Below, piece after piece: positions 34,861 to 47,110 of a stretch of DNA of 64,000 nt (the stretch's first letter is position 1; each line of letters opens with the position of its first letter). The stretch covers positions 26,420,175-26,484,174 of the forward strand of contig NC_058046.1 of assembly GCF_020085105.1 (NCBI RefSeq). Reading direction: 5' to 3'. A model generated the notes under the pieces. That model made no database searches, was not told where the DNA came from, and was given only the letters and a program-made list of their open reading frames with translations. Made by a program: the position numbers and the translations under genes. This DNA comes from Siniperca chuatsi. Lineage: Eukaryota > Chordata > Actinopteri > Centrarchiformes > Sinipercidae.

Positions 34861-35466
34861 AAAATAACGTTTGATACTGCTATGTATTACGGTACTATAG
34901 TAGTGTTAGTAATTGCAGTAGACGAGTTAGGGCTACTGACTGAAAGCCTGATCGCTGAAACCTAAAAAGACGGGACACCATCTCCCAACTCTGCTTGCAG
35001 GTTGTCCCCACCGACCGCCCGGGGAGCTGGAAGAAGTTGACGCCTGGAAAGAGACGCCTGCTGCGGTACGGAACTGAGCCCCACCTCCACTAGCTGCTAG
35101 ACTACAAGTTATGGCATCAGTAATCAAAATCAAATACATAATGCCATTCCACAAAATTATTAATTCAACATTTAGAAGGCTACTTCAACTATATTTTGCT
35201 AATATACTTCCGTTCTTTTAGCTACTTCAATAAAATGTTGAATGCACAATGAATTGCACTAAAGTTTACATATTTACTACTTATATAATATGAAAATGTC
35301 TTCAACCACTGCTTGTTTTTTTTTAATGCAAACTCATTATCTGCGAAGTAACAAATAAACACGTATGTCAGTTAAAAGTAGTAGAAAAGAGTACCAAAGC
35401 GAGGTGGATGTGAATCCTTGCTACTGATATTATGCACACAAGTTTTGAATAAAATGTCATCAGTTG
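34861..35466. other. Upstream flank of gene F
   Basis: A GC-rich patch at 34970-35095 (GACCGCCCGGGGAGCTGG) is unlike its surroundings and may be a scrap of another element. From 35100 on it matches the spacer upstream of B. Confidence 0.35.
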
Positions 35467-35632
35467 AAAGCGGAACATAAAGCTACCGCACTTCCACTGT
35501 CGGAACTTAACAGTGTGACATTCAGCGGAAGTAAACAATACTCTACAGTAAGCTGCATCATGTGTTGAATTATCTGGGAGACTTTATAGTAGTCCTAGCG
35601 CAACCAGTTATTTTATTTGTAATTAAGCAACA
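35467..35632 (+). promoter_or_regulatory. Conserved promoter/5'UTR of gene F, partly diverged
   Basis: The first blocks are kept (GCACTTCCACTGTCGGAAC, AACAGTGTGACATTCAGCGG, AAGTAAACAATAC). The GCGCTAGTAGCGTTAGC block is altered (TCTACAGTAAGCTGC). The leader ends TTAAGCAACA. Confidence 0.5.
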
Positions 35633-36901
35633 ATGTATTCAGTTGAGTATTTGAGAGAGTTTGTCAACGAGCGACTAACTGCTGCTGCTGAAGAAATATT
35701 CGGAGTTTTTAAAAAAACTATCGTCGAGTACGAGGAAGAGATCGATCGTCAGCGCAGACTGCTGGATATCTTTTGGAAACCTGAAATAAAGTTACACAGG
35801 ATAGGTGTGTAAAACTTTATTATTTTAATAACACAAAATAAAGGATTTCGATTCATATGTTATCCAAATTGTTTTAAACAGTACTGGTTCTAATTTGCGC
35901 GCATGTCTAATTTTATACTTTACCATCACAGTAGTATCATGCTCCTTTTGTTCTCTGTCCCTCCAGAGCTCCCACAGCAACATGTCTGTACGGAGGAGGA
36001 GGTTCTGGCTGACCAGCAGCTCTGTATTCAGGAGAGGAACTCCAGTCTGGACCATGAGGACCCAGAGCCTCCACAGATTAAAGAGGAACAGGAGGAACTC
36101 TGCACCAGTCAGGAGGGAGAGCAGCTTGTACTGAAGCAGGAGGCTGATGCCTTTATGTTGACTCCTACTGATGAGGAAAGTGACCACAGTGAACCAGAAC
36201 CAAACAGGGACCAGCAGCTCCTCTCTCACAACTCTCATGCAGCTGAGAACCAAGATCAGAAAGGAGGCAGGCATGGAGACTCGGGATCAACTAGAGATGC
36301 AGAACCAAATAATCAACATCACAAAAGTGAAAGTCATAGTAACAATGTATACAACTCTACCATGTCAATGATTCCCATTAACACTCTCAAAAAGTCTTTA
36401 AAATGTGACACATGTGGAAAAGATTTTAAGCATAAGTCAAGATTGCAGACACACCTGAGAAGCCACACAGGTGAGAAGCCATATTCTTGCAAAACGTGTG
36501 GGGTAGCTTTCGGCTATAGTGGTCATTTGATAGTCCACATGAGAAGAGCTCACAGTTGTGAGAAGCCATACCATTGCAACACCTGTGGGAAAAGATTTCC
36601 TATCAGGTCAAGCTTGAAAGACCACATAAGAATCCACACAGGTGAGAAGCCGTACCTATGCAACACCTGTGGGAAAAGATTTTGTCAAGCATCGGCATTG
36701 AACACTCATACAAGAATCCATACTGGTGAGAAGCCATATTCATGCAAAACATGTGGGAAAGATTTCAGATTTAGCGGTGCCTTGACAGGCCACATGAGAA
36801 GCCACACAGGTGAGAAGCCGTACCTTTGCAAGATCTGTGGGAAAAGATTTGTTCATGCGTCTCATTTGACAAGGCATATAAAACTGCATTCAGACAAGTA
36901 G
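35633..36901 (+). CDS. Zinc-finger gene F, 6 C2H2 fingers, two exons
   Basis: Exons 35633-35804 and 35967-36901 encode 368 residues. The module starts [10 protein letters not shown]: the third-position change that gives Tyr2 is unique here. Acidic linker with IKEE and LKQE, and the longer [14 protein letters not shown] form shared with G. Fingers start at Cys204; finger 2 has His spacing of four plus an odd linker (SCEKP for TGEKP). Contacts: HSRT, YGHV, ISSD, QSAT, FGAG, HSHR. The stretch before finger 1 reads NTLKKSLKC, lacking the HTGKKS form. TAG stop, then a decayed tail. Confidence 0.87.
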
Positions 36902-37113
36902 CCTTGTATTTGCAAAATATGTGGGAGACGATTCAGTTCTAGTGGTTTGTGGTCAATACACAAAATAACTCAGAAGCGAGGAGCCACAAAACTGCAGCAC
37001 TTGTGGGAAAAGTTTTACTCAAATCACATAGTTGAAAAAACACCTGAAAATCAATATACACAGGAGAAACCATCGAGCTGAAACTCCTGTGGAGACGTGT
37101 TCACCTACTGAAT
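36902..37113 (+). pseudogene. Post-stop finger remnants of gene F
   Basis: After TAG: PCICKICGRRFSSSG then LWSIHKITQ in frame, then a 2-bp loss shifts the rest. The end with AAACCATCGAGCTGAAACTC is the family tail. Confidence 0.6.
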
Positions 37114-38377
37114 AAAATACATTTTTGAAATAGCTCCATCTCTGTAACTGAATGTAAAATGTTTTACATAAAATGAGCTAGTAAAGTAGTAGTAAAGTAA
37201 GTGGAGTAATGGTGTCCTGAGCAGAGCATGACATCACACTTTCTGTGTGTGTTATAATCCGAGCTTCTCTGTTCTTTGTTTTGGTAGCCGATCAGGCTGC
37301 GTGTGCATGTGAAACTGTTGGCTTTGAGGAGAGCGATATAATGGCTGTTTGTTTTCTCATCTAAGGCCGTGAATTAAGGGTTTATTTCAACTAAACCAGA
37401 GTTGGTGATTGTTGAACAATGGAAAGACAGTTTTGGTGAGTTTTTTTTTGTTTCTGTACAGTTTGAATGAAGTGTGTTTTACGATGATCTGCGAGGTAAA
37501 ATTACTGTTTTTCTCAATGGAGTCTGGTGGGCCGTAGCACCAAATTATTTTGGTCTGAGATGCTGGTTCTCTAGTGCAACATTTAGTGGCAATGAATGTT
37601 ACATAAAGAACCTTCACAGTTTAACAAGAACTTAATATCTTTGTACCTCAAGTAGTATTTGATAGTTCTATATGAAGCCTCCTACACATCTTTGCAAGAA
37701 GTCAGATTTTACCTTTGAGTGTTACTGACATCACTGTTTTATATTACCATATAAGAACTAAATGTGAACGTGCCTTCTTTTTTGCTATGTTTATACACTA
37801 CCTCACTTATGTGTTTGACTGATAGTTGTTTTTTGTATGATGACATATGATAACCATACTTACTATGCTTTTGTATTCTTATGATGATTCCACATCAACT
37901 TTTATACATTTTATTATCTTTTATAAGTTTGTGTAACTGTGGTACCGTGTCTGTGTTTTTCACCTAATTAATTAAGTATGTATGGATGGACCTGAAGGTT
38001 CCCCTGGTTAGCTGGAGGAAGACCAGAAGAAGAACATTTGGTATCACTTATACAATGTTTTTCACTACGGACAAAGAATGTAGTGCAGCCACGTGGAGTT
38101 ACTTGACTCCATACTATATAAGCTGGGTCTTCCTTATCTCAGGGCAGATTCTGGGTGGTACTTTGGTTCTACTCCGGGTCTGAACATGCATGTAAATAAA
38201 CCAGCTTTAACTAAGAATCGACTTGTGGCCTGACTGATTTCAACTTCCTTGGATCCAAGATAAAATAATCTCCCTTTCCCTGACCAACTGACTGAAAGCC
38301 AATTTTTTGCTTAATATATGACTTAAAAAAATTAATCAAAACAGTTAATACCTGTTACTTTTAAAGAATAGCTTTGA
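37114..38377 (+). other. 3' flank of gene F
   Basis: Non-coding. 37180-37620 is unique here. From 37620 it rejoins the unit of C and D (CCTCAAGTAGTATTTGATAG, CCTACACATCTTTGCAAG). It shows the empty site of the hAT MITE near 38003. Confidence 0.45.
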
Positions 38378-38605
38378 GGCTCCGTATCAACTAGAAATGC
38401 ATATCCTGAACCACAGAAATGTCCTCACAAAATCAATAGTCACACCAACAATGTATATAACTACCATGTTAAAGATTCACTGTAATACTTGCACATGTAA
38501 AAAGTCTTGAAAATGTGACACGTGGGAAAGCTTTTAAGTATAGGCAAAAATTGCAGAGACGCCAGAGCATCCACACAGCTGACAAGCCATATTCTTGCAA
38601 AAGGT
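38378..38605 (+). pseudogene. Zinc-finger gene relic behind F
   Basis: Same order as the other relics: linker (GTATCAACTAGAAATGCA), AACAATGTATATAACTACC, first finger with stop and frame breaks (AAAATGTGACACGTGGG), and the start of a second (CATATTCTTGCAAAAGG). Confidence 0.65.
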
Positions 38606-38823
38606 CAGGTCTTTATCTGTAAACAACAACAGTCATACTACAGTAGGAACTGTGTGTTTTACATGTATTAGATAAGTTAAATGTGATGATCTCTCATTAT
38701 GAGGTTGAAGCATTGCAACAATGCAATTTCATAAAAAAATGTAAATCTGCACAAGGCTACAATGCATGTTGGTGTACGTCTCGTCTCCACATTTAAAAAG
38801 TGATGTGTAGTCATATGTAATTG

Positions 38824-39532
38824 TAGAAAAGGTTTCAGTTGTAGTCATCTGGACACTGTTTTCAGAATCAAGACGTTTCGGCTCCCATCCGGAAGTCATT
38901 CTCAATTGCGAAAATGGTCTGAGAACTCAGAAATTTAAGCTACTCTGTGTTACTTAAGCCCTGCCCTCAGGAAGGAGTCTTCCTGACTGTCTGCTGTTTA
39001 CCCTGCCTAGTTTCACCTGAAACTGACCTTCTTTTGTTTCCATGATGGCTCAGTAATCAGTAATATTGATAGCCTATTGTTTTCTGGCTGCACCTCCCTC
39101 ATCACTGTTAAGTACCTGATTATCATATGATTGGCTTGACCAAGGTGTTAATACACTGTGGTAAACAGTTGTCAAGTTGAATCTCAGACCACCATTTCTG
39201 TTTAAAGAGGGGTTTTCTTTTTTCACAGAAATGGCTTCTTTGACTCCTCTTTCATACCAACTCTTCTCTCTACTTAGAATCTTCACCTCACTGTCTTCAA
39301 ATGTGTGGTTTGTAGCTTTTAGATGCAAATGCACGGCGCTCTGCAATCCCGAGTTAGCGTATCGTCTGTGCTGATAAAGTCTTTTTGTGAAGTGGCTGTT
39401 TAGTCTCACCTCTAGCCAATCATATTATCATATGGGATGGAAGCCGAAACGTCTTGATTTGTCCAGATGACTATGACTGAAACCTTTTCTACGATGGAAC
39501 ACTCCTGGACGAATGAGGGACTACACCGTCTT
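38824..39532 (-). mobile_element. Penelope-like element, truncated, with inverted end repeats
   Basis: The minus-strand frame at 39409-39074 holds VHLHLKATNHTFEDSEVKI, REKSWYERGVKEA and PSLNRNGGLRFNL, the GIY-YIG endonuclease end of Penelope-like retroelements of fish. The reverse transcriptase part is missing. Inverted arms lie at about 38824-38900 and 39428-39500. The 11-mer ATATGTAATTG flanks it (38813-38823 and 39533-39543). It is broken and non-autonomous. It identifies the hairpins at 11797 and 14316 and the remnant at 21431. Confidence 0.7.
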
Positions 39533-39543
39533 ATATGTAATTG

Positions 39544-40119
39544 TGCACATATGATTTAAATCAGTTAGTTCTACACAGTGAGGGTGAAGTTTCAATTAAT
39601 TTTAGCAGAATTGCTCTAAATTCATTTGGAACACTTGGATTGGATTGCTACTCTGTATTGGCCAAAAACCTGAGTTTAGCAATAGAAATTGTATCGGGGT
39701 GAAAACATCAGTTTGGTGCATGACTATTAGCACATATAACAGACACAGTTTCTCAAGTACAATGTTGCTGTTGTGTAGAAATACAGACCTTACATTCAGA
39801 GCTGAGCTACTCTGAGTAACTCTGTATGTCCAGAGATCAACTAAAAAGGAGAATGTGTCACTCATCTCCATTAAAGAATTACATTTTAAGGTTTGTCCAA
39901 ACTGAAAAACTTTTTCATGTCATTATTGTCATTTCATTACATCAATTTTATTTGATCATATTTGTTCAGACGTGTAATAAAGTGCAAATAAATGTCTTGT
40001 TGTGAGAAAAGGGGGTTGAATGTCTCCCCACATTCACAAACACACAGCAGCATCCACACAGTGACCCCATGGGTTAGTGTGCATTCAGGTTAAAGTCCCC
40101 ACTGGAATATAAGAACATG

Positions 40120-40156
<37 letters not shown>

Positions 40157-41870
40157 AATAAACACACTCCTTCTTCTCTCACCCCCTGATGTGGTCTGAG
40201 ATATGGTTTGCCAGACACCTATCGTAACGTTAAAAGTACATTCCAAAGAGAAGTAACCCTGCGATATCCTTGCTTTGTTACCCATGTCTGAATTAATGTG
40301 AATTAGCTATATAACCAATCAGTAATCCAGTATTAATCATCATGTTTCATTGAATCTGTAGAATATTGTAACTATTATACTATATTAAGCAAACTGTATT
40401 GTTTAACCTTATGCCACTTAGTAGTGTTAAAAATATGTGTTAAAGTTAATGAAAAGTCTCAGATAACTGATTGAATGATTGCTGAAATAAGTGCTGGTTT
40501 TACTGTGTTTACCCAAATGTTTTTTTAATCACTGTGCTATTTTTATGTCTTGAATCTTGATTGTATGGCCATAGTAATGTTTGAGTATGTGATATTTTGA
40601 GTGTAAAACTTAAATTAAATTCACAAGAGTCAGAAAAACATGAAGAGCCATGTTAAAAGTTTCAAAGGAATAGAGTTTTTGGTGCAAAAGCCTTCCTCCA
40701 CTCCCACAACTCCCCCTATTTTGGCTAGCTGACAAAATCAGCTTCACCTATATATTAGCTTTAGGCTGGTCTCAGCTGGTCCTCACCTTTGAGCTCGACT
40801 TTTAAGTGTAATTATTTGATTAAAGTAGTTGATTCTCCTACAGTTTTAATATATTTAGAAAATATGTTAAAACATTTTGGTAACATTATTTCTTAACAAT
40901 TCCACTTTCACAGTAAACACCTTTGACTGTTTTTACATTAAAACACATTCCTTTTAAGGCACATGCACTAAATATTATTGCAATGCTGCTTGAGTGACAA
41001 AATTACAGCTGACAAGTAATGATACACAAGGTAGTATTAAGCACAGGGGATTATTGTGTGGTTGAACATGTAGGCATGACAGACCGTGAATGAAAGAATG
41101 AAGTGGAAACATTGATATATGTTACCGATACTGTGTGTTTGTGTGTGTACATGCAGACGATGTGCTGTCTTTTACAGGTAATATCTTCTAGATGTTGTGA
41201 GGTGGTATTTAAAACCACACCCTCAGTCTCCTACATCGTTGCTCTCATGTAGATCAGAGATTTGCTATAAACAGTGATGCAGCTCAGAATCACAGATTTA
41301 TTTCCCTCATTCCTCTAACTTTTTATGAATTTTAATATGTAAGTAAAATGAATGAAACTGTTAAAGATATTTTGACTGAAACTCTGACACTCTTGCCAAC
41401 GCTTATTGTTACTAGGACTCTTGATAAAAACATTAGGCCATCTGGTGCCAGCTTTTGGAGTTTATAATCTTCTTGACCATTTTTGTCAAAGGCTGGAGTT
41501 GCTACACATTCTGTGCAGAGGCAGACAGAGTGATAAAGACACACAGAGAGAGATAGCTCTGTGTATTATGATATTATGACATTAAACTCCAACAGTGTAC
41601 ACATATTCACGAAGTGGTGCCAAATAGGAGATATTTGGTGCAGGGTGACCGATATGGAAACAAAATAATTGAATTACACTGTGGTATTTCTGCTTAAATA
41701 ATCTTAATACTTTTTCCACCACTGCGTATTTATTATGCAAATTCATTGTCTGCAGTAACTAAAAAAAAAACACGTCTGTCAGTTAAAAGTAGTAGAAAAG
41801 ACTAACAAAGCAAGGTAGATGTACACATTTGCTACTGATAATAAACACAAGTTTTGAATAAAATCAGTTG
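39544..41870. other. Long spacer without recognised genes
   Basis: AT-rich DNA with only short open frames. It contains a (CA)n run at 40122-40153. From about 41690 it matches the distal upstream region of F and H (GTCAGTTAAAAGTAGTAGAAAAG). 40700-40850 and 41150-41300 show no protein-like frame. Confidence 0.4.
40122..40153. repeat. (CA)n microsatellite
   Basis: Uninterrupted CA dinucleotides over about 32 bases. Confidence 0.9.
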
Positions 41871-41914
41871 TAAGCGGAACATAAAGCTCCCTCACTTCCA
41901 CTGTCGGAACTTAC
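41871..41914 (+). promoter_or_regulatory. Upstream half of gene G promoter
   Basis: AAGCGGAACATAAAGCTCC then CACTTCCACTGTCGGAACTTAC; the homology is then cut by the LINE insertion and resumes at 43038. Confidence 0.5.
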
Positions 41915-43037
41915 AGTACAGTACAGTACTGGGAAAACTTACAGGGCCACAAGGAGAATCACCCTACCCAGAAGGTGTTAAAACCATGCCAAGAGAAAGA
42001 GAAACAACAGATCAAGAGCTTCGGTTGGACAATAGGAAATACAGCTAATGGAATAGGGATAGGGAATATAATGTTAAGCCCCACGGTACCATTCTCTGTT
42101 GTCCCACCTTGGTTATTAGGACAGATAATGGTGGACATGCACCTTCTGGAAAGGAAGAAAGAGAGAAATATAGATAGGAACCAAGTCAACAGATATATAG
42201 AGGGAAATTACGCTGAGTATATTAAAATATACACTGATGCATCAAAAGTAAAAAGTAGTAAAGTAGAGTAAGTAGAGAAAGTAGAGTTGCATTCATAATC
42301 CCAGATTTAAATGTTGTGTCAAATAAAAAAGTAAGTAACAACCTTTCAGTATTTACAGGGGAAATGTTCGCTATCCTTTTAGCCCTTGAGTGGACAGAAA
42401 GCAGCAAACCAGACAAAGGATTAATAGGATCAGATTCTAGTAGTGCGTTAACCAGTTTCAAGAGTATACAGTCAGAAGCAAGACAGGACATTATGCTGGA
42501 AATAGCCCAAATTATCTAACTAACTTCAGAATTACTAAAGCAGAAATGAAAAAGAAATGGCAGGAAATTTGGAACAGGGAAACAAAAGGTAGGCATTACT
42601 ATAGTATCCAAAAGAACGTAGGAGAAATGAGGGAAACCAGTAGATCAAAAAAAGAAGAAAACATTATCTCGAGAATGAGGTTTGGGCATACTGGTCTTAA
42701 TAGTACACTGAAGATAACTGATAAACATGGGACTGGTATGTGTGAGTATTATAACCTACAGGAAACCGTAGAACATGTAATTATCAATTGTCCTAGGTAC
42801 GAGCAGGAAAGACAGATACTAAAAAACAAACTGGGAAGAGATTGCACTAAGGAGTTAATCCAATTGAACACAGGACATGTGGGGTACAGGGCAATATTTA
42901 GGTTTTTGGAAAAGACAGGACTTAAAAGAAGACTATAGGGTAGGATAAGACCATTCTGACCCACACTCCATTTCAGAAGGTGGCGGTAATGCGCCAAAAG
43001 CTGTTTGCCAACCGCTATAAAACATCAGAAGAAGAAC
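41915..43037 (+). mobile_element. I-clade LINE 3' part inside the promoter of gene G
   Basis: Frames give RNase H pieces (IKIYTDASKVKSSK near 42225-42265; FTGEMFAILLALEW and GLIGSDSSSALTS at 42350-42450) and the C-terminal Cys/His piece (EENIISRMRFGHTGLNST; CEYYNLQETVEHVIINC, 42655-42795). The 3' end GGTGGCGGTAATGCGCC and (GAA)-rich tail join CAGTGTGACATCCAGCGG of the host promoter. Broken by several frame changes and shortened at the 5' end. Confidence 0.7.
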
Positions 43038-43172
43038 AACAACAGTGTGACATCCAGCGGAAGTAAACAACACAAGCGCTAGTAGCGTTAGCTGCATTCA
43101 TTTATTGAATCGGCTGGAAGACGATATTGTACTCGTAGCGCAGCTAATTATTTCATTTGTATTTAAACAGCA
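43038..43172 (+). promoter_or_regulatory. Core promoter/5'UTR of gene G, downstream half
   Basis: CAGTGTGACATCCAGCGG, AAGTAAACAACACAAGCGC, TAGTAGCGTTAGCTGC and a leader ending TAAACAGCA before ATG. It is separated from the upstream half by 1.1 kb of LINE. Confidence 0.5.
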
Positions 43173-45954
43173 ATGTCTTCAGTCGAGTATTTGAGGGAGT
43201 TTGTCAACGAGCGACTAACTGCTGCTGCTGAAGAAATATTCGGAGTTTTTAAAAAAACTATCGTCGGGTACGAGGAAGAAATCGATCGTCAGCGGAGACT
43301 GCTGGATATCGTTTGGAAACCTGCAATAAAGTTAAGCAGGATAGGTGTGTAAAACCTCATTATTTTAATAACACAAAACAAAGGAATTCCATTCATATAT
43401 ATATTTCATTCCAAATTGTTTAAATACGTATATCCTGGTACTAATTTCCTCGCATGTCTGCATTTTTTTCTTTACTATCACAGTAACGTTAATTTCAATA
43501 CAATTTTATTTATACAGCGCCAATTCATAACAGAAGTGATCTAATTGCAATTTTCATATAGATCATGTCTAGATCGTACTCTTTATAATACTATTTACAG
43601 AGACCCATCACTTCCCACCATGAACAAGCACTTGGCGACAGTTGCAAAGAAAAACTCGAGCAGAACCAAGCTCTGGGTGGGCGGCCATCTGCCTCGACCG
43701 GTTGGGTTGAGAGAGAAAGAGAGAGGGGGGAGAGAGAACACACAGAAGCACAGTGCAAATTTCACATAGAAAATTAAAATCATAGTAATGGTAATATCAA
43801 TGCAAATAAGTACAGTAATTATAGCAATAATACTATTAATAAGACTAATGATAATAATTGTAGAAGCAGGTGTTGAGCAGGAACATAAGGGCAGTAGGTG
43901 GCTTGCAATCATAGATCCAAACTCTACAGCTCCGGAGGCAGAAATACATGCTGAAAGCGACAGAAGGCGAGAGCGGCCATCTGCCTCGACAGGTTGGGTT
44001 GAGAGAGTGGGTTGGGGAAAGAGAACATACAGTAGCACAATGCAAATTTCACCTAGAAAATTAAAATCATAGTAATGGTAGTGGTAATGAAATTAATATT
44101 AATACAAATAATAATAGTAATGATAGCAATAGTTATAAGACTAATACTAATTATAGCAGCCGGTGTTGAGCAGTAACATGAGGACAGTAGCTGGCCCACA
44201 ATCATAGATTGAGACTCCGGAGCTCCGGAGGCAGAAATACCAGCTGAAAGCGACAGAAGGAGAGAGACGAGAAAGCACAAAACTACAGGAGAGAGAAAAT
44301 ATAGTCAGTAAAATGCATTAATGGGATAAGAATGCATACAGATGGAGAGGAGGAAAGAGGAGCTCAGTGCATCATGGGAAGTCTCCCGGCAGTCTAGACC
44401 TACGGCAGCAGAACTAAGGGATGGTTCAGGGCTCACCAAACTATAAGCTTTATCAAAGAGGAAAGTCTAAAGCCTACTCTTAAATGTATAGATGGTGTCT
44501 GACTCCTGAACCACAAGTAACCCTGCATTCTGGGAGCGCAGTGTTCTAATCAGGTAATAAGGTATTATGAGATCTTTAAGATACGATGGTGCCAGACCAT
44601 TAAGAGCTTTATAGGTGAGGAGAAGGATTTTAAATTCTATTCTGGATTTTACAGGGAGCTAGTGCAGAGAAGCTAATATTGGGGAAATATGATCTCTTTT
44701 CCTAGTTCTTGTCAGTACACGAGCTGCAGCATTCTGGATCAACTGGAGAGTCTTATGGGACTTATTCGGGCAGCCGGATAATAAGGAATTGCAATAGTCC
44801 AACCTTTAAGTAACAAATGCATGGGCTAGTTTTTCGGCATCATTTTGAGACAGGATGTGCCTGCTTGTTTCATGTGGGAGTTAAAGGATAAATCCTGATA
44901 AAAGATAACTCTGAGATTCCTTACAGTGGTACTGGCAATGCCATCTAGAGTAACTTATCTTTAGATAATGTGTCTCAGTAGTATCCTATTCCTTTTGTTC
45001 TCTGTCCCTCCAGAGCTCCCACAGCAACATGTCTGTACGGAGGAGGAGGTTCTGGCTGACCAGCAGCTCTGTATTCAGGAGAGGAACTCCAGTCTGGACC
45101 AAGAGGACCCAGAGCCTCCACAGATTAAAGAAGAACAGGAGGAACTCTGCATCAATCAGGAGGGAGAGCAGCTTGTACTGAAGCAGGAGACTGATGCCTT
45201 TATGTTGGCTCCTACTTATGAGGAAAGTGACCACAGTGAACCAGAACCAAACAGGGACCAGCAGCTCGTCTCTCACAACTTTCATGTAGCTGAGAGCCAA
45301 GATCAGAAAGGAGGCAAGCATGGAGACTCAGGATCAACTAGAGATCCAGAATCAAATAATCAACATCACAAAAGTGAAAGTCACAGTAACAATGTATACA
45401 ATCCTACCATGTTAAACATACACCACCCGACTGAAACAGGTAAAAAGTTATTAAAATGTGATACTTGTGGAAAAGATTTTCAGTATAAGTCAACATTGCA
45501 GAGACATGTGAGAACCCACACAGGTGAGAAGCCATATTCTTGCAGTTTCTGTGGAAAAAGATTCAGTAAGACATCAGAATTGAAGGCTCATACAAGAATC
45601 CACACAGGTGAGAAGCCATATTCATGCAAAATATGTGGGAAAGATTTCAGACTTAGAGATGTCTTCAAAGTCCACATGAGAACGCACACAGGTGAGAAGC
45701 CGTACGTTTGCCAGACCTGCGGGAAAAGATTCATTGACATTTCAGCATTGAAAAGACACATGAGAATCCACACAGGTGAGAAGCCATATTCTTGCGAAAC
45801 ATGTGGGAAAGATTTCAGATTTAGGTGTGCCTTGACAGTCCACATGAGAAGAGCCCACACAGGTGAGAAGCCGTACCTTTGCAAGATCTGCGGGAAAAGA
45901 TACGTTGATGCGTCTCATTTGGCAAAGCATATAAGATCACATACAGGCAAGTAG
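43173..45954 (+). CDS. Zinc-finger gene G, 6 C2H2 fingers, two exons, L2 in intron
   Basis: Exons 43173-43344 and 45014-45954 encode 370 residues. The module varies at its end ([14 protein letters not shown]). The 1669-nt intron holds an antisense L2 copy. The linker keeps both ψKxE sites and reads [10 protein letters not shown] where others have LCTSQ. It has the [14 protein letters not shown] form shared with F. Fingers start near Cys206; finger 5 has the four-residue spacing. Contacts: YSTR, KSEA, LDVV, DSAR, FCAV, DSHK. Fingers are complete, so the protein looks intact. Both the promoter and the intron carry transposons, so splicing and expression need checking. Stop TAG, then tail remnants. 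Confidence 0.84.
43488..44960 (-). mobile_element. L2-clade LINE 3' part in intron of gene G
   Basis: Minus orientation. It begins with the reverse of the L2 tail (TTTTATTTATACAGCGCC) and ends in code matching 60071-60120 of the plus copy (CAATGCCATCTAGAGTAAC). Between lie minus-strand matches to LHWLPVKSRIGF and LIQNAAA-type code at 44580-44770. Two tandem units of about 292 bp (43681-43972 and 43973-44265) are copies of the 3' UTR. Confidence 0.75.
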
Positions 45955-46149
45955 CCTTAGATCTGCAAAATATGTCTTGTGTGGTCAAAACACACAAGAA
46001 CTCAAGGAAGTGAGGAGCCACGTAATTGCAACACTTGTGGGAAAAGTTTTACTCAAGTCACATACTTGAAAAAACACCTGAGGATCAATATACACAGGAG
46101 AAACCATCGAGCTGAAACTCCTGTGGAGACGTGTTCACCTACTGAATGA
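45955..46149 (+). pseudogene. Post-stop finger remnants of gene G
   Basis: After TAG the finger part is largely lost. Then [31 protein letters not shown] and PVETCSPTE before TGA. Confidence 0.55.
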
Positions 46150-46856
46150 AATACACTTTTGCAATAGCCCCATCTCTGTAATTCTGTAATTTAATGTATA
46201 CAATTTCTCATTGAGGTGTCTTAGTGTAATTAAGTAGTACATTGTCAACACTGCCATCAAGTTTTGTTAAACTAACCTTCATATGACTATTAGTATTCTG
46301 TTAGAAACAGTATTTCTCTGAAACAATCGTAATCCGACAAATTGAGGAAAATGTTAGTTTCAGTGAGTACACAGTAGTGGCTGTTAAAGTAGTATTTGAT
46401 AGTTCTGTATGAAGCCTCATACACATCTGTCAATAGTACTGTTCATAATGTAAGATAGAGCATCACTATGCTGAAGTACTAACTTATACTTGCATGTATC
46501 TGTAAATGTTACTATTGTTTTGCACTTCTGGTTAGATGCTAACTACATTTCATTGGTTTTGTACCTGTATTCTGCACAATGACAATAAAGTTCAATCTAA
46601 TAAAATCTTTGCAACATGTCAGATTTTACATTTTGAGAATGACTGACATCACTGTTTTCTTTTACTTTTAAGAAATTATGTTAAAGGTGAATGTGCCTCA
46701 TTTTTGCTATTTTTACACGCAACCTCACTTATGTGTCTGACCAACAGAATAAAATCTAAATGTTTTCCATTTTTGCTTGATAAATGATTTAAAAGATTAA
46801 TTGATTATCAAAATAATTGCCAGTTAATTCCAATTTTTTTTAAAGAATAGCATGGA
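46150..46856 (+). other. 3' flank of gene G
   Basis: Non-coding unit flank, broken at 46429-46606 by a LINE tail. Confidence 0.45.
46429..46606 (+). repeat. LINE 3' tail insertion
   Basis: TTTTGCACTTCTGGTTAGATGC and TGCACAATGACAATAAAGTT are a familiar fish LINE tail. It splits the flank phrase ACACATCT|TTGCAA, intact at 37683 and 19564. Confidence 0.6.

Positions 46857-47110
<254 letters not shown>

Noticed and set aside
43788-44072. Open frame in intron of G
   Set aside because: It lies in low-complexity AT-rich UTR sequence of an antisense L2 element.
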